NCBI RefSeq assembly: GCF_003143755.1
Contig: NZ_QFRI01000001.1
Location: forward strand, 1,448,051-1,512,050
Origin: Algibacter marinivivus
GTDB taxonomy: Bacteria > Bacteroidota > Bacteroidia > Flavobacteriales > Flavobacteriaceae
DNA length: 64,000 nucleotides
Reading direction: 5' to 3'
The notes beneath the pieces were generated by a model. That model ran no database searches and was not told where the DNA came from. It saw nothing but the letters and a program-made list of their open reading frames with translations. Positions 33,677 to 43,134 of this stretch are shown here, piece after piece. The position numbers were made by a program, and so were the translations under genes. The number at the start of each line of letters is the position of its first letter. Position 1 is the first letter of the stretch.

Positions 33677-35778
33677 TCTTTTAAAAATTTAATAGCATCC
33701 TTTACTTCCGAAACAGGAAGCTTACATGCTTTATTTACACACACATAAATAAGTGTGCTGTTAGGGTTATATCTACTTTCTAATAAAGGCATATTATTTT
33801 CGGAAGTACTTCCGGCAATAAGTTTATTAGGGATGTAAGTTTTATTTAAGTTGTTAATCTTTTGTTTTGCATCCTTACCAACAATTGCTACTTCATAATA
33901 AGGTTGAGCATAATTCAACATTAAATCAAACCAATTAGAATATCCAGAGGGGTATTCTTTCATTTCTGGTTTTATGTTGTTTAACATAGTCATTGCTGTT
34001 TTACTGAAATGTTCATTATCAAAATAATGCGATAGCTTAAACAGATTTTTTGCCATAATAGAATTACTTGCTGGTATTACGTTATCACGGTATTCAATAC
34101 TTCTTGATACTAATGATGCATCTTCATTTGATGTAAAATAAAACATGATACTTGATTCGTCAAAGAAATGATCAAAAGCATAGTTTGCTAAATCTCTAGC
34201 TGTTGTTAACCATTTTTCATTTAAAGTGTTTTCATAAAGTGTTATAAATGCATCAATTGTAGTAGCATAATCCTCTAAATAGCCATTGATGCTACTTTTT
34301 CCATCTTTGTAATTATGATTTAAGCCACCATCTTCTCTTAATTGATTATTCAAAATGAAGTTTGCACTCTTTTCCGCTGAAGCAATGTAATCATCATTTC
34401 CAAAAACCCGATAAGCATCAGCATAACCTTTAAGCATTAATGCATTCCAAGAGGTTAAGGTTTTATCATCTAATCTAGGTTTTGCTCTTTTGTTACGTTC
34501 TTTTATTAAGATAGATTCCCATTTATTTTTCTTTTCAGTTAAAACACTTTCAGTGATGTTATGCTTTTTGATAATAGTATTGTCATCATCTTTTCTAATG
34601 AGTACATAATTGTCATGTTCCCAAAACCCGTAATTGTTTACATTGTAATAATCTGAAAATAAATCAAAATCATCTTTTAAAATCAATTTTAACTCATCTT
34701 TTGTCCATACGTAAAACGCACCTTCTTCAAGTTCGCCTTCTGGAGTATTACTATCTGCATCAAGCGAAGAATAAAAAGCACCATTGCTAGTTGTCATTTC
34801 TTTTTTAATATAATTTAAAGTTTGATGAACAACATCTTCATATAACTTATTTTTTGAAACGAGGTAAGCATCAGCATATAAACTAACTAATTGTCCATTA
34901 TCATAAAGCATTTTTTCAAAGTGAGGGACATGCCATTTGGCATCAACTGAATATCTTGAAAATCCACCTCCAATCTGATCAAAAACACCACCGTAAGCCA
35001 TCTTTTTAAGTGTCAAATTAACAAAGTCTAATAACTTAGCATCATTATTTTGATAGGCATATCTTAGTAGGAAATGATAGTTGTTTGGCATCATGAATTT
35101 TGGTGCTTGATTCATACCACCTTTATTATTATCAAATTGTTTAGACCAATTATTAATAGCTTCTTGAATGAATGGTTTTTCAAAAATGGGTTCGTCAGTA
35201 TTCAATTGGACAACATCTAATGATTTAATGCCTTCTTCTAATTTAGTTGCATAATCTTGAAGTTTTTCAGGGTCTTCTGTATAGAGTTTAGAAATCTGAT
35301 CTAAAGCATCCATCCACTGCTCTTTTTTAAAATATGTACCACCCCAAACTGGTCTTCCGTCTGGTAAAGTAATAACATTTAAAGGCCAACCACCACTGCC
35401 AGTCATAAGTTGTACGGCATTCATGTATACTTGGTCTACATCTGGTCGTTCTTCTCTATCTACCTTAATATTGATAAAATTTTTATTCATCACTTGTGCT
35501 ACAAGGCTGTCTTCAAAACTTTCATGCTCCATAACATGACACCAATGGCAAGCGGCATAACCAACACTAATTAAGATGAGTTTGTTCTCCGTTTTTGCTT
35601 TCTCTAAAGTGGTTTTATTCCAAGGGTTCCAATCTACTGGATTGTGCGCGTGTTGTAATAGGTAAGGACTAGTTTCGTTAATAAGAGCATTTGTATATTG
35701 ATGTTTCATGGTTTCAGAATTCTGACCTTTACATCCTATAATAAGAATAATAAGTATAAGTGGTAATAGTTGCTTCAT
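33673..35778 (-). CDS. DUF255 thioredoxin-domain lipoprotein (YyaL/SPATA20-like)
   Basis: 701 aa. Lipoprotein signal with lipobox ending near C16 (IIGC). Residues about 25-185 form the DUF255 thioredoxin-like domain with C77-H-W-C80 and NPVDWNPW; the rest is an (alpha/alpha)6 region resembling N-acylglucosamine epimerase folds. The family is conserved from bacteria to mammals, with unclear chemistry. The cell-surface or periplasmic lipoprotein form seems usual in flavobacteria. Its -7 box lies only 5 nt before the ATG, suggesting a leaderless mRNA. Confidence 0.88.
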   Translation of the reverse strand: MKQLLPLILIILIIGCKGQNSETMKHQYTNALINETSPYLLQHAHNPVDWNPWNKTTLEKAKTENKLILISVGYAACHWCHVMEHESFEDSLVAQVMNKNFINIKVDREERPDVDQVYMNAVQLMTGSGGWPLNVITLPDGRPVWGGTYFKKEQWMDALDQISKLYTEDPEKLQDYATKLEEGIKSLDVVQLNTDEPIFEKPFIQEAINNWSKQFDNNKGGMNQAPKFMMPNNYHFLLRYAYQNNDAKLLDFVNLTLKKMAYGGVFDQIGGGFSRYSVDAKWHVPHFEKMLYDNGQLVSLYADAYLVSKNKLYEDVVHQTLNYIKKEMTTSNGAFYSSLDADSNTPEGELEEGAFYVWTKDELKLILKDDFDLFSDYYNVNNYGFWEHDNYVLIRKDDDNTIIKKHNITESVLTEKKNKWESILIKERNKRAKPRLDDKTLTSWNALMLKGYADAYRVFGNDDYIASAEKSANFILNNQLREDGGLNHNYKDGKSSINGYLEDYATTIDAFITLYENTLNEKWLTTARDLANYAFDHFFDESSIMFYFTSNEDASLVSRSIEYRDNVIPASNSIMAKNLFKLSHYFDNEHFSKTAMTMLNNIKPEMKEYPSGYSNWFDLMLNYAQPYYEVAIVGKDAKQKINNLNKTYIPNKLIAGSTSENNMPLLESRYNPNSTLIYVCVNKACKLPVSEVKDAIKFLKE

Positions 35779-35782
35779 GTCT

Positions 35783-35790
35783 CAAAGTTA
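35783..35790 (-). promoter_or_regulatory. -7 box directly at the DUF255 start codon
   Basis: Reads TAACTTTG on the minus strand, ending 4 bases before the ATG at 35778; transcription would start at or next to the ATG. Confidence 0.45.
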
Positions 35791-35807
35791 GCGATTTTTA
35801 GGCATAA

Positions 35808-35837
35808 AAAAAGCATTCAAAAGTTGAATGCTTTTTA
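35808..35837 (-). terminator. Terminator after dodecin gene
   Basis: AAAAGCATTCAA/TTGAATGCTTTT stem with loop AAG, 20 nt past the dodecin stop; A and T runs on both sides make it usable on either strand. Confidence 0.82.
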
Positions 35838-35856
35838 AAGTATTTTAAAGGTAGAT

Positions 35857-36057
35857 TTATTCTACTTCAAAAGTTATTTTTAAGTTTACTCTAAAATCTG
35901 AAACTTCACCATCTTTTACACTTGCGCTTTGATCTTGAACGTATACAGAACGAATATTTTTAAGACTTTTTGAAGCGTGTTTTACTGCTTTTTTAGTTGC
36001 ATCTTCCCAACTTTTATCTGAATTTGCTAAAACTTCAATTACTTTTAATACTGCCAT
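35857..36057 (-). CDS. Dodecin-family flavin-binding protein
   Basis: 66 aa, full dodecin length. MAVLKVIEVLANSDKSWEDATKKAV is the typical strand-helix, followed by two strands (SVYVQDQSASV and DFRVNLKITFEVE). Dodecins form 12-subunit shells that bind riboflavin, FMN or FAD and buffer free flavin. It is monocistronic with its own terminator. The usual flavin-contacting Trp is present in SW. Confidence 0.9.
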   Translation of the reverse strand: MAVLKVIEVLANSDKSWEDATKKAVKHASKSLKNIRSVYVQDQSASVKDGEVSDFRVNLKITFEVE

Positions 36058-36147
36058 GGTTTTATATTTTTTAATTAATAATTATAAAAACCTCAACTGA
36101 GGTATGATGTTTCTTAGACACTATTAAATTTGAAAAGTCACAGACAA

Positions 36148-37050
36148 TTAGCCATTTATAGCCTCAACAGTTTCAACTTTTCCAGGAAGCATTTCTTTAA
36201 GCATATTTTCAATACCACTTTTTAAAGTATATGTTGATGATGGACAACCACTACAAGCTCCTTGTAATAGAACACTAACATTTTTATCGGCAGAATCATA
36301 AGAAATAAATTGAATGTTTCCTCCATCACTTGCAACAGCCGGCTTAACATACTCTTCTAAAATATTTACAATTTCTTTTGAAGTATCATCTAAAGCTTCA
36401 AAATTACTGTCTTTTTGAGCAGATGTTTTTTGCAATGTTTCAGCAGCTTCAGGTGTTACAACTTCTTTACCATTTTCAATATATTGTTTTATAAACTCTC
36501 TAATTTGAATGGTAATATCTTGCCACTCAGTAATATCATATTTTGTGATAGACACATAGTTTTCATCAATAAATACACTTTTTACAAAAGGGAAATGAAA
36601 AAGCTCAGTAGCAAGAGGAGAAAATTTAGCTTCCTCTATTGAAGTAAACTCATATAAAGCAGTAACTAATTTTTTATTAGAAACAAATTTCATTACTGAA
36701 GGGTTAGGAGTACTTTCGGCATAAACCGTTACCGCAACTTTTTTAGGCGCAGCAGTTTCTTCAACAACTATTCCGCCTTCATTTAAATAGCTTTCAATCT
36801 GTTCAGCTACTTCGTCTTGTACATCATTCCACTCTACAATATCATAACGTTCTACCGCTATAAAATTTCCAGAGATATAAACTTTTTTTACAAATGGTAA
36901 ATAGAACAATTGTTGTGTTATGGGAGATGATTTTGCTTCATCAATATTATTAAATTCGAAACTTTGGTGTTTAGTGATAAACTGATTTACTTCGAATTTT
37001 ACTATAGAATTATTGGATGTTTCTTGCACAGAAACCTTGAAAGTGTTCAT
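36148..37050 (-). CDS. NifU-family Fe-S scaffold with two Nfu N-terminal domains
   Basis: 300 aa. Residues about 1-90 and 105-190 are two copies of the Nfu_N domain (first with QFITKHQSFEFNNIDEAKSSPI, second with STPNPSVMKF....EEAKFSPLA). A linker is followed by the NifU C-terminal scaffold domain (about 220-295) with C266-S-G-C269 as the cluster ligands. It assembles or carries an Fe-S cluster to target enzymes. Most Nfu proteins have a single N-domain, so the duplication is notable. It has its own promoter box. Confidence 0.9.
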   Translation of the reverse strand: MNTFKVSVQETSNNSIVKFEVNQFITKHQSFEFNNIDEAKSSPITQQLFYLPFVKKVYISGNFIAVERYDIVEWNDVQDEVAEQIESYLNEGGIVVEETAAPKKVAVTVYAESTPNPSVMKFVSNKKLVTALYEFTSIEEAKFSPLATELFHFPFVKSVFIDENYVSITKYDITEWQDITIQIREFIKQYIENGKEVVTPEAAETLQKTSAQKDSNFEALDDTSKEIVNILEEYVKPAVASDGGNIQFISYDSADKNVSVLLQGACSGCPSSTYTLKSGIENMLKEMLPGKVETVEAING

Positions 37051-37066
37051 TTCAGCTAATTTTTTA

Positions 37067-37074
37067 CAAAAATA
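37067..37074 (-). promoter_or_regulatory. -7 box for the NifU-family gene
   Basis: Reads TATTTTTG on the minus strand, 16 nt before the start codon. Confidence 0.5.
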
Positions 37075-37098
37075 CTAAAAGAAAACTTTAGATATCCA

Positions 37099-37106
37099 TA
37101 TATTTG
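37099..37106 (+). promoter_or_regulatory. TAnnTTTG -7 box upstream of PorP leader
   Basis: TATATTTG matches the consensus. A start near 37112 would give a leader of about 115 nt containing two hairpins. No clear -33 element. Confidence 0.45.
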
Positions 37107-37113
37107 AGTATTG

Positions 37114-37163
37114 TTGGCTTTATGGATAAGCCAGAAAGATAAAGTTTAACTTTATCTTTTTTA
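37114..37163 (+). ncRNA. Two-hairpin leader or short RNA before the PorP gene
   Basis: First hairpin TGGCTT-TATGGAT-AAGCCA (37114-37132). Second is a perfect 12-bp inverted repeat AAAGATAAAGTT/AACTTTATCTTT around a single T (37135-37159), followed by a T run. Behind the box at 37099 this would form a 50-nt terminated RNA or an attenuator in the leader. Prediction only. Confidence 0.35.
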
Positions 37164-37226
37164 TGTGTAATTTTTTAAGAATCAAGACGTTTGTATTAAA
37201 ACCAAACCTACTTGGGAGAAAAGTTT

Positions 37227-38237
37227 ATGAAATTAAAAAATATCATTTTAGTGGCAATTACGGTAGTATTCTCAAATATAGCTACTTCTCAAGAAGGATT
37301 GCCAATATATACAGATTACCTTACGGATAATTATTATTTAATTCATCCGTCAATGGCTGGAGTTGCAAATTGTGCAAAAATTAGAATGACTGGAAGGCAA
37401 CAATGGTTTGGGCAAGATGATGCACCAAAGCTATTGACTATGAGTGTTAATGGGCGAGTAGGTGATTCCCAATCTGGTATTGGAGGTATACTTTATGCTG
37501 ATAAAAATGGGTATCACTCTCAAAAAGGAGCTTATTTTACATATGCACATCACCTTATGTTTTCAAGAAGTGAAGTGGATTTGAATATGCTTTCTTTTGG
37601 TTTAAGTGCTGGTTTTGTTCAATATCAATTAGATGAGACTACTTTTTTAAATGGTGCTCCTATTCCAGATCCTATTATTAATGGAACAGTTCAAAATCAA
37701 ACAAATTTTAATGTAGACTTAGGTTTTTCTTATCATTATCTAGATTTTTATGCGCATGTTACTGTTAAAAACCTTTTAGAGAACGCAGGAATTAATAGAG
37801 ATACTCAAATAACAAGTAACTTAAGACGCTTTTTAATTTCTACAGGTTACGTTTTTAGTAAGTTTGGAAGTGAATGGAGTTATGAGCCTTCATTAATGTT
37901 TCAATACAGAGATTTAACAAAAGAATCTGCTATTGATGTTAATGCTAAAGTCTATAAGCAGATGGATTTTGGTAAAGTTTGGGGTGGATTGTCTTACAGG
38001 CAAAGTTTAGATGGTGCTGAGTTTTTAACAAGTTCAAATGCTGTAAGTAGCCAAAAACTACAACAAATAACACCTATTTTAGGAGTTAATTACAATAATT
38101 TTATGTTTGCTTATAATTACACATATCAAATGAATGATGTCGTGTTTACAAGTGGAGGTTTTCATCAAATTACATTAGGCTATAACTTTAATTGTAGGCG
38201 AGAGAAGTATGCTTGTAATTGTCCTGCAGTAAATTAA
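37227..38237 (+). CDS. PorP/SprF family type IX secretion membrane protein
   Basis: 336 aa from ATG 37227, which begins a clean signal peptide (to about residue 21, ...ATSQ); a TTG five codons earlier is open but less likely. The PorP/SprF core is visible: GLPIYTDYLTDNYYLIHPSMAGVANCAKIRMTGRQQW, then amphipathic strands of an outer-membrane barrel. Such proteins help deliver or attach T9SS cargo, for example SprB adhesins. It is unusual in standing alone without an OmpA partner and in ending with a Cys-rich tail (FNC...YACNC). Confidence 0.88.
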   Translation: MKLKNIILVAITVVFSNIATSQEGLPIYTDYLTDNYYLIHPSMAGVANCAKIRMTGRQQWFGQDDAPKLLTMSVNGRVGDSQSGIGGILYADKNGYHSQKGAYFTYAHHLMFSRSEVDLNMLSFGLSAGFVQYQLDETTFLNGAPIPDPIINGTVQNQTNFNVDLGFSYHYLDFYAHVTVKNLLENAGINRDTQITSNLRRFLISTGYVFSKFGSEWSYEPSLMFQYRDLTKESAIDVNAKVYKQMDFGKVWGGLSYRQSLDGAEFLTSSNAVSSQKLQQITPILGVNYNNFMFAYNYTYQMNDVVFTSGGFHQITLGYNFNCRREKYACNCPAVN

Positions 38238-38241
38238 ATAT

Positions 38242-38274
38242 AAAAAAAGAGGCTCTATTTAGAGCCTCTTTTTT
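38242..38274. terminator. Bidirectional terminator between PorP and VWA genes
   Basis: AGAGGCTCT/AGAGCCTCT stem with ATTT loop, A run on the left and T run on the right, between two convergent stops. Confidence 0.9.
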
Positions 38275-38277
38275 GTT

Positions 38278-39435
38278 TTACTCCCAAGTGTATTTTTTCT
38301 TTTTGGCTTGTTCTTTTATGGCTTTAGTCATAGCGTTTTCTAAATTATTGCTATGTACGCTTTTCTGTTTTGAAAGATAAGATTTGCGTTTAGTATTCAA
38401 AGCTGCAATCTCATTCTGAATTGCTTCACGTTCCTTACTTTTTTTAGTAACATAAGTTTTAATTTCAGTTTTGGTTTTGCCCTTTAACTCCATAGGTAGC
38501 GCCTCATCATCTATATCTTCAATAACAACTTCTTCTTGCTCCACAGCATCCACTAAGTCCCAACTCTTATTTTTATAAAGGTGAGAACTTTTACTAATTG
38601 TTCTTTTTACAGCATTTGCTTTACTATAGTCACTAGCATTCATATCTTGTTCTGCTTGCATTGCCATTTTTCGACTGCCACTTGACCCATAAGCAATGTA
38701 AGTTTTGTTTAATTTTTGATTTAAAATTAAGATTTCATCATCATATGGAGATGCAATGTGTACTGTTGCACGATTTTGGTTTATGGCCATATAATCTCCA
38801 TTGGTTAATTTAGCACCATCTTTCCAATATGATGATATACCTTGATTGTAATCACCACAAAAAATGGTATTAACAGTCACATCTTTTTCATTTGCGTTTG
38901 ATGAAGCATCTTTGTAATTAATTTCACCTTGAGTAAAAGGCTCGTTTCCAGCAATGAAAATAAGTTTTAAATCATCTGGATTTTTGCCCCAATTCAATTG
39001 ATTTAATGAGGTTTGAATAACTTGACCACAGTATTCATTACCACCATTTGTTGTTAATGAAAAAAGTTCTTTAGAGATGTCATCTAAATCCTCGCTAAAA
39101 GCTAAAACTTGCCTAATAAAACCTTCACTTCCGTTTAATCTATCATTACCATATTCATATAAAGCAATTTGAAGATTAGGTTTTTTAGTACCACATTTTG
39201 CATAAGATAGTTCGTTTACAATGTCCCAGAGTTGTGCTTTGGCTTGGTCTATTAATCCATCCATACTATTACTAGTGTCTAGAAGTAAGGCAACTTTAAT
39301 AAATTGTTTACTAGGTTCATGGTTAATAGTTTTAACTTCATTTAAAGCTAGATTCTGCTTTTTGTTTTTAGCATTGCAGGATATAAATCCAATTAAAGCA
39401 AAACTTAATAAGAGTGTTTTAAAATACGTTTTCAT
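38278..39435 (-). CDS. VWA-domain lipoprotein, unknown function
   Basis: 385 aa. Lipoprotein signal with lipobox ending at C20 (IGFISC). A von Willebrand A domain spans about 45-250; the MIDAS motif D53-T-S-N-S57 is intact. The rest is a charged helical region (about 270-385), very Lys/Glu-rich, ending KKKYTWE. Extracytoplasmic VWA proteins usually bind protein partners through the metal. No paralogue or MoxR partner lies next to it, so the partner cannot be guessed. Confidence 0.8.
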   Translation of the reverse strand: MKTYFKTLLLSFALIGFISCNAKNKKQNLALNEVKTINHEPSKQFIKVALLLDTSNSMDGLIDQAKAQLWDIVNELSYAKCGTKKPNLQIALYEYGNDRLNGSEGFIRQVLAFSEDLDDISKELFSLTTNGGNEYCGQVIQTSLNQLNWGKNPDDLKLIFIAGNEPFTQGEINYKDASSNANEKDVTVNTIFCGDYNQGISSYWKDGAKLTNGDYMAINQNRATVHIASPYDDEILILNQKLNKTYIAYGSSGSRKMAMQAEQDMNASDYSKANAVKRTISKSSHLYKNKSWDLVDAVEQEEVVIEDIDDEALPMELKGKTKTEIKTYVTKKSKEREAIQNEIAALNTKRKSYLSKQKSVHSNNLENAMTKAIKEQAKKKKYTWE

Positions 39436-39682
39436 TAGATTTTTGTTTTTAGATTAATGATAATTTCATCAAATGCTATTAACTGCTTTTGATTAATACA
39501 GTAAAACTATAATCAACTTAATTCTTAAAAAAAGCAGAATGAGTGAAAAGATGCTTTTATTGAGTAAACAAACCTTTTAAATATGTGAAGTCGGTTTTTT
39601 TACATCAAAAATCAATGTTTTTATGAAATCATCATTTTAATAAACCAAGTAAAGTGCGTAAGTTTATCTACATAAAATAAAA

Positions 39683-41869
39683 ATGAAGATAGTTATCAAA
39701 TATTTACTTATGTTTTGCCTCTTTATAAGTGGTATGCTATTGGTTGCTCAAAACGATGATAACTTTATAAACCAAGATCCAAAATTTACCATTAGAGGCT
39801 CAGTCAAAGAAAGTGATACTAGAAACCCAATTCAAAATGTAAATATTGAGGTTAGCGGTGGGGGTTACACAACTACGGATATTTTTGGTAATTTTAAAAT
39901 TGAAGTAAGGAAAGGTGATGAACTTATAATACGCCATAAGGATTTTGAAACAGTTTATCATATTATTCAGAATGATGATGACATTCAAGTAGAAGTAGAG
40001 CCTAATGAGGAAGAAAATTTCAAGCTTTCAAAATCTAAAAAAATATCTAATACCAGAAAACCGGAAACATTTAATGCTCTGATGGATTCCGCTAAAGCTT
40101 ACTTAAGAAAAGATGCGAAAAAGAGTATTCAATTTATAGCTGATGCGCTTTCAGAAAGTAAATCTTCAAAAGAAAATAGTGGAGCTTATCAAGTTTTAGG
40201 AGATATTTATTCATACTGGAAACAACATGATTTAGCAGTTTCAAATTATAGAATTAGTCTTCAGAATTCTAACTCAAGTTCAGTTAAGTTAAAACTTGCT
40301 GATGCTTATATGAAAAACAAGAATTACCAAGAAAGTATCGAAACTTATAAAGATATTAATAGGAGAGATTTATCTAATTGGCAATTAACAGATTTATATG
40401 AAGGTTTAGGAGATGTTTATCTTTTGACCAAATCTTATAACCTTTCGATAGGCGCTTACGAAGATGGATTGAAAGTAGCCCAAAAGCATTTAATTACACC
40501 TAAAATTACCGATTTAAATTCAAAATTAGCTCAAGTTTATAATGCAAAAGGAGAACCTCAAAAGGCAGGAGCTTTTTTTAATAAATCTATGAGGTTAGCC
40601 AATACTGAAAATAAAAAACGAGCGGTTGAAGAGAAAATTAAAGTGGCCGATTTTGAAAGTGAAAAGAACAACTATGATGATGAAATTGAATTACGAAAAG
40701 AGGCATTAAATACTATTAATGAAATTGAAACTACTGATGCGAATATAGAAAATGAAAGCCCTTTAACGCCACAAAAACAAAATTACAAAATTGGTAATGC
40801 CTATGCATCTCAAAGAGATTATGGAAATGCGATTCCGTATTTGCAAAAGAGTATTGAAGAGGCAGATAGTAAGGAAGACTTAATCGTCCAAAAAGACGCT
40901 ACCAGAAAGTTATCAGAAGTTTACAGGGATGCTGGACAGTTTGATAAAGCTTTATTGGCGTATCAGGATTATGTGGATTTGGTAGATAAATTGTATTCTA
41001 GAAAAGAACAAGAAATATCTCAAGCTGCACGATTTAGTAAAGATATTACCAGTAAGCAAAATCGTATTTTAAGTTTAGAAAGTGATAGAGCATTATCAGA
41101 AAGCAAATATCAACTATCAGAAGAACAAGCTAAGCGTCAAAAACTTATTATTTATTCGCTTATAGGAGGCTTATTTTTATTGTTGGTTGGTGCTTTTTTA
41201 ATGTTTAAATACATCAAACAACAACGATTAGCAAATAACTTGTTGGCTCTAAAATCTTTAAGAAGTCAAATGAATCCGCATTTTATATTTAATGCACTTA
41301 ATTCTGTAAATAGTTTTATAGCGTCAAATGATGAAAGAACAGCAAACAAATATTTAACAGATTTTTCATTGTTAATGCGTGCTGTTTTAGAGAATAGTGA
41401 AGAGGATTTTATTCCTTTAGAAAAAGAAATTAAACTTCTAGAACTGTATACTAAATTAGAACATTTTAGATTTCAAGATAAATTTGATTACACAATTAAT
41501 GTAGATGAAAACATAAAGGTTGAAGATTTTGTAATACCACCAATGTTATTGCAACCTTATATTGAAAACGCTGTTTGGCATGGGTTACGTTATAAGAAAA
41601 CCAAAGGGCATTTAGAGATAGGAATTGCCCAAACGAAACAGGATGAAATAAAAATAACGATTACTGATGATGGTATTGGACGAAAAAAATCAAAGTCTTT
41701 AAAAACTGAAAATCAGCAAAAGCAAAACTCAAAAGGTATGGGTAATATTAAAAAACGAGTATCTATTTTGAATGCTATGTACAAAGATAAGGTTGATGTT
41801 TTTATTGATGATTTTCAAGATGAAGAAGATACTGGTACAAAAGTGGTCGTAACGCTTAAAAAAGATTAA
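39683..41869 (+). CDS. Sensor histidine kinase, carboxypeptidase-like/TPR sensor, LytS-type
   Basis: 728 aa. Signal peptide (1-22), a carboxypeptidase-regulatory-like beta-sandwich (about 33-92, FTIRGSVKESDTRNPIQNVNI), tetratricopeptide repeats (about 125-430), a coiled coil, one transmembrane helix (about 490-510) and a LytS-type kinase domain. The phospho-acceptor is H533 in NPHFIFNALNSVN, the N-box is IENAVWHGLRYK and the G-box DDGIGRKKS. It senses outside the inner membrane through the TPR domain. It pairs with the LytTR regulator 3 nt downstream. Signal unknown. Confidence 0.9.
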   Translation: MKIVIKYLLMFCLFISGMLLVAQNDDNFINQDPKFTIRGSVKESDTRNPIQNVNIEVSGGGYTTTDIFGNFKIEVRKGDELIIRHKDFETVYHIIQNDDDIQVEVEPNEEENFKLSKSKKISNTRKPETFNALMDSAKAYLRKDAKKSIQFIADALSESKSSKENSGAYQVLGDIYSYWKQHDLAVSNYRISLQNSNSSSVKLKLADAYMKNKNYQESIETYKDINRRDLSNWQLTDLYEGLGDVYLLTKSYNLSIGAYEDGLKVAQKHLITPKITDLNSKLAQVYNAKGEPQKAGAFFNKSMRLANTENKKRAVEEKIKVADFESEKNNYDDEIELRKEALNTINEIETTDANIENESPLTPQKQNYKIGNAYASQRDYGNAIPYLQKSIEEADSKEDLIVQKDATRKLSEVYRDAGQFDKALLAYQDYVDLVDKLYSRKEQEISQAARFSKDITSKQNRILSLESDRALSESKYQLSEEQAKRQKLIIYSLIGGLFLLLVGAFLMFKYIKQQRLANNLLALKSLRSQMNPHFIFNALNSVNSFIASNDERTANKYLTDFSLLMRAVLENSEEDFIPLEKEIKLLELYTKLEHFRFQDKFDYTINVDENIKVEDFVIPPMLLQPYIENAVWHGLRYKKTKGHLEIGIAQTKQDEIKITITDDGIGRKKSKSLKTENQQKQNSKGMGNIKKRVSILNAMYKDKVDVFIDDFQDEEDTGTKVVVTLKKD

Positions 41870-41872
41870 AAA

Positions 41873-42607
41873 ATGAAGCTCCAAGCAATAATAGTCGAAG
41901 ACGAAGAAACAAGTAGAGAAATCCTCAAAAATTATCTCAAAAAATATTGCCCTAATGTAACTGTTTTAGGCGAAGCATCAAATGTTGAAGAAGCTTTAGT
42001 TTTAATTAGAAATAACGATTTAGATCTTGTTTTTCTAGATGTAGAAATGCCTTATGGAAACGCTTTCGATTTATTAGATAAAGTTGGAGATATCAATTTT
42101 GAAACCATTTTTGTAACCGCTTACAATCATTATGCAATAGATGCGCTAAATGCTCATGCATCCTATTATCTAATGAAACCTATTTCTATAGACGAACTTA
42201 TTAAAGCGGTAGATTATGTAACAGAAATAAAAACCAAAGAAGATATCCTTCAAGATCAAGTGCTAGTGCCTAAAACTAATCATGTTGAAGGTAAAATTAC
42301 TATTCCGCAATTAGATGGTTTTGAGGTATTAAACACATCAGACATTTTATATTGTAAAGCCGACGATAATTATACAGAAATTTATTTAAACAATAATAAA
42401 AAGAAAATAGTTAGTAAAACTCTTAAATATTTTGAGGAAGCCTTAACACATTCTGGATTTGCTAGAATCCATAAATCTTATTTAGTGAATGTAAATGAAG
42501 TGGTTAAATATGTAAAAGGAAAAGGTGGAAGCGTCGTATTAAGTAACGGAAAACAAGTTATGGTTTCCGCTTCCAAAAAATCAGACTTATTATCCTATTT
42601 TAAATAA
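41873..42607 (+). CDS. LytTR-family response regulator
   Basis: 244 aa. Receiver domain (1-120) with acidic pocket E9/D10 and phospho-acceptor D56 in FLDVEMP, and conserved K in LMKPISI. A LytTR DNA-binding domain (about 145-244, with IHKSYLVNVNEV) follows. It forms a two-component pair with the upstream kinase. LytTR regulators bind direct repeats upstream of target promoters; none can be named here. The carbonic anhydrase gene starts 6 nt downstream and may be co-transcribed. Confidence 0.92.
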   Translation: MKLQAIIVEDEETSREILKNYLKKYCPNVTVLGEASNVEEALVLIRNNDLDLVFLDVEMPYGNAFDLLDKVGDINFETIFVTAYNHYAIDALNAHASYYLMKPISIDELIKAVDYVTEIKTKEDILQDQVLVPKTNHVEGKITIPQLDGFEVLNTSDILYCKADDNYTEIYLNNNKKKIVSKTLKYFEEALTHSGFARIHKSYLVNVNEVVKYVKGKGGSVVLSNGKQVMVSASKKSDLLSYFK

Positions 42608-42613
42608 AAAAAC

Positions 42614-43129
42614 ATGCCAGTAATAAAACCAGTAAGAGGGAAATCCCCAGTAATTCCAGAAGATTGTTTCATAGCCGAAAATGCGACTATAGTAGGAGAG
42701 GTTACTATGGGAAACCAATGTAGTGTTTGGTTTAGTGCCGTAGTTCGTGGCGATGTAAACTTTATCAAAATGGGTAATAAAGTTAATGTACAAGATGGAG
42801 CCGTCATACATGGTACTTATCAAAAATCAGCTACTACCATTGGTAATAATGTGTCTATTGGGCACAATGCCTTGGTTCATGGATGCACAATTCACGATAA
42901 TGTTTTGGTGGGTATGGGTAGCATCATTATGGATGGTAGCGTTGTAGAGAGCAATAGTATTATCGCTGCAGGTGCTGTAATTACTCAAAATACAGTAGTA
43001 AAATCTGGTAGTATTTATGCTGGTGTTCCTGCAAAAAAAGTAAAGGATATAAGTAAAGATCTCATTTCAGGAGAAATCAATCGTATTGCCGATGCTTATA
43101 TTAAGTATTCAAGTTGGTTTAAAGAGTAG
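42614..43129 (+). CDS. Gamma-class carbonic anhydrase family protein
   Basis: 171 aa left-handed beta-helix of hexapeptide repeats (VTMGNQ-CSVWFS, ATTIGNNVSIGHNALVHG, SIIAAGAVITQ). The three zinc histidines H66, H84 and H89 are present with the right spacing. The acidic loop of the archaeal prototype Cam is absent, as in most bacterial members, so activity is uncertain. It closes the two-component operon. A dispersed intergenic element begins 5 nt past the stop. Confidence 0.87.
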   Translation: MPVIKPVRGKSPVIPEDCFIAENATIVGEVTMGNQCSVWFSAVVRGDVNFIKMGNKVNVQDGAVIHGTYQKSATTIGNNVSIGHNALVHGCTIHDNVLVGMGSIIMDGSVVESNSIIAAGAVITQNTVVKSGSIYAGVPAKKVKDISKDLISGEINRIADAYIKYSSWFKE

Positions 43130-43134
43130 TATTT

